A stretch of DNA of 64,000 nucleotides, from assembly GCF_902506415.1 (NCBI RefSeq), contig NZ_LR733275.1, positions 4,502,176-4,566,175 of the forward strand. Direction: 5' to 3'. Positions 63,472-64,000 of the stretch are shown in pieces. A program made the translations under genes and the position numbers. The notes beneath the pieces were generated by a model. The model saw nothing but the letters and a program-made list of their open reading frames with translations, was not told the origin of the DNA and did not search any database. The number at the start of each line of letters is the position of its first letter. Position 1 is the stretch's first letter. Source of the DNA: Massilia sp. 9I (GTDB lineage Bacteria > Pseudomonadota > Gammaproteobacteria > Burkholderiales > Burkholderiaceae_D).

Positions 63472-63500
63472 TGATACGCGCTGTGTATGGATTGGGGCCG

Positions 63501-63521
63501 GTGATATGCAGAACATATCAC
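63501..63521. promoter_or_regulatory. Perfect inverted repeat GTGATATG-cagaa-CATATCAC
   Basis: 8-bp arms, 5-bp centre, 30 bases before the LysR start. It contains a T-N11-A core as LysR boxes do, so autoregulation is likely. It could also end the transcript of the Trp-rich gene, but it lacks a T-run. Confidence 0.55.
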
Positions 63522-63547
63522 ACTACACGGCGCGCTTTATTGCGGAT

Positions 63548-63778
63548 TCAGGTCTTGCGGCGCTTGTCGAATGCCTGTTTCACGCGGGCCTCGCGGCGGC
63601 TGTTGAGGACATTGTGTTCCTTCTTCTTGTCGAGTCCGAGCACTTTCTCGATGAACTCGAACCAGATGAAGGCGACCACCATCAGCCCGATGATGGACCA
63701 CCAGGACAGGTCGGCGAAACGCCAGACTTCGAACAAGCGCAGGCCGCTCAGGGCGGCGATCAAGAGGATGAGGGGCAT
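63548..63778 (-). CDS. Small Trp-rich membrane protein
   Basis: 76 residues: two helices (PLILLIAALSGLRLFEVW, WWSIIGLMVVAFIWFEFIE) and a basic tail (KKKEHNVLNSRREARVKQAFDKRRK). This is the pattern of the small Trp-rich proteins of Burkholderiales. AGGAG lies before the ATG at 63778; the longer frame upstream has no signal of coding. Function unknown. Confidence 0.8.
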   Translation of the reverse strand: MPLILLIAALSGLRLFEVWRFADLSWWSIIGLMVVAFIWFEFIEKVLGLDKKKEHNVLNSRREARVKQAFDKRRKT

Positions 63779-63868
63779 GGGAGGACTCCTTATCCCATGC
63801 ATATTAACCATAAAAACGTTGCCGCGTGGAAAAATCTCACACTTTGTGAAGATCCGCCAACAATGCAG

Positions 63869-63890
63869 CCCTGTTACCGGCGTAACAGGG
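63869..63890. promoter_or_regulatory. Perfect inverted repeat CCCTGTTAC-cggc-GTAACAGGG
   Basis: 9-bp arms in the divergent gap between the Trp-rich gene and the gene at 63958. It may be an operator or an RNA hairpin in a leader. TAGAAT at 63924-63929 could be the -10 of the right-hand gene. Confidence 0.4.
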
Positions 63891-63957
63891 TGTATCCCGC
63901 CATGAACCTGGCGACAATCCACGGTAGAATGCATTCGTCATAAACCTGGAGAAACAA

Positions 63958-64000
63958 ATGAAACGCTCGTTGTTGTTGTGTGTGGTGATGTCGGCCTTCG
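63958..64000 (+). CDS. Start of an exported protein (cut by window end)
   Basis: Only MKRSLLLCVVMSAF is visible, a basic start plus hydrophobic core like a signal peptide. GGAG stands about 8 bases upstream. Identity cannot be judged. Confidence 0.5.
   Translation, partial: MKRSLLLCVVMSAF

Overview
The window looks like chromosome from a Massilia/Telluria-type member of the Oxalobacteraceae (Betaproteobacteria). This is inferred from its high GC content, the fused glucokinase/RpiR proteins, a zapB-like/zapA/6S RNA block, a small Trp-rich membrane protein of the Burkholderiales type, a CIRCE-controlled groESL, and many TonB-linked and secreted polysaccharide enzymes. No database search was possible, so family names rest on motifs and overall sequence pattern.

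Layout. 1-215: right end of an IS3-family element. 349-8529: secreted esterase, SLC45-like maltose/sucrose carrier, phosphoglucomutase, periplasmic alpha-amylase, orphan PAS histidine kinase and secreted alpha/beta hydrolase. 8572-10434: a glucokinase/RpiR fusion. 10448-14009: a tightly overlapped operon headed by an FNR/ANR-type box, encoding a NitT/TauT-type substrate-binding protein, a SCO copper chaperone, a membrane-anchored cupredoxin-like protein, a permease and an ATPase. 14026-19144: OpgB-like phosphoglycerol transferase, a small repeat-containing hypothetical protein, two divergent TonB-like proteins (one with a 20-unit pentapeptide array) and a YCII protein. 19157-27262: pullulanase and POT transporter, divergent from an alpha-glucosidase plus a second glucokinase/RpiR fusion. 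27266-30261: a large FG-GAP/VCBS protein and a lipoprotein.

30290-43904 is a sugar-acid island. An MFS carrier, an IclR regulator, an enolase-superfamily dehydratase and a DapA-family enzyme lie on the minus strand. A TonB receptor, an SDR, DgoK, a DgoA/SMP-30 fusion and a multidomain carbohydrate-active protein lie on the plus strand. Together they can be read as uptake of an oligosaccharide and a De Ley-Doudoroff-type route (sugar, lactone, aldonate, 2-keto-3-deoxy acid, phosphorylation, aldol cleavage to pyruvate and glyceraldehyde 3-phosphate).

44024-48255 holds two paralogous LysR regulators, each divergent from its target (two GSTs; a DoxX protein), with matched promoter motifs. 48367-53410 is housekeeping: UPF0158, groEL, groES with CIRCE, a zapB-like gene, zapA, 6S RNA, an EVE protein and a TauE transporter. 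A frameshifted IS110-type remnant lies at 53453-53622. 53743-64000 carries a membrane protein, a cytochrome c/2Fe-2S/molybdenum hydroxylase operon, two small conserved proteins, a hybrid histidine kinase, LysR plus lgt, the Trp-rich protein and the first codons of an exported protein.

Two functional themes stand out. The first is alpha-glucan use: extracellular or periplasmic cleavage, carrier-mediated uptake, intracellular alpha-glucosidase, glucokinase and phosphoglucomutase. Its only obvious regulators are the RpiR domains fused to the two glucokinases. The second is the FNR-box copper/ABC operon, whose substrate is unknown and which is the best candidate for an undescribed system.
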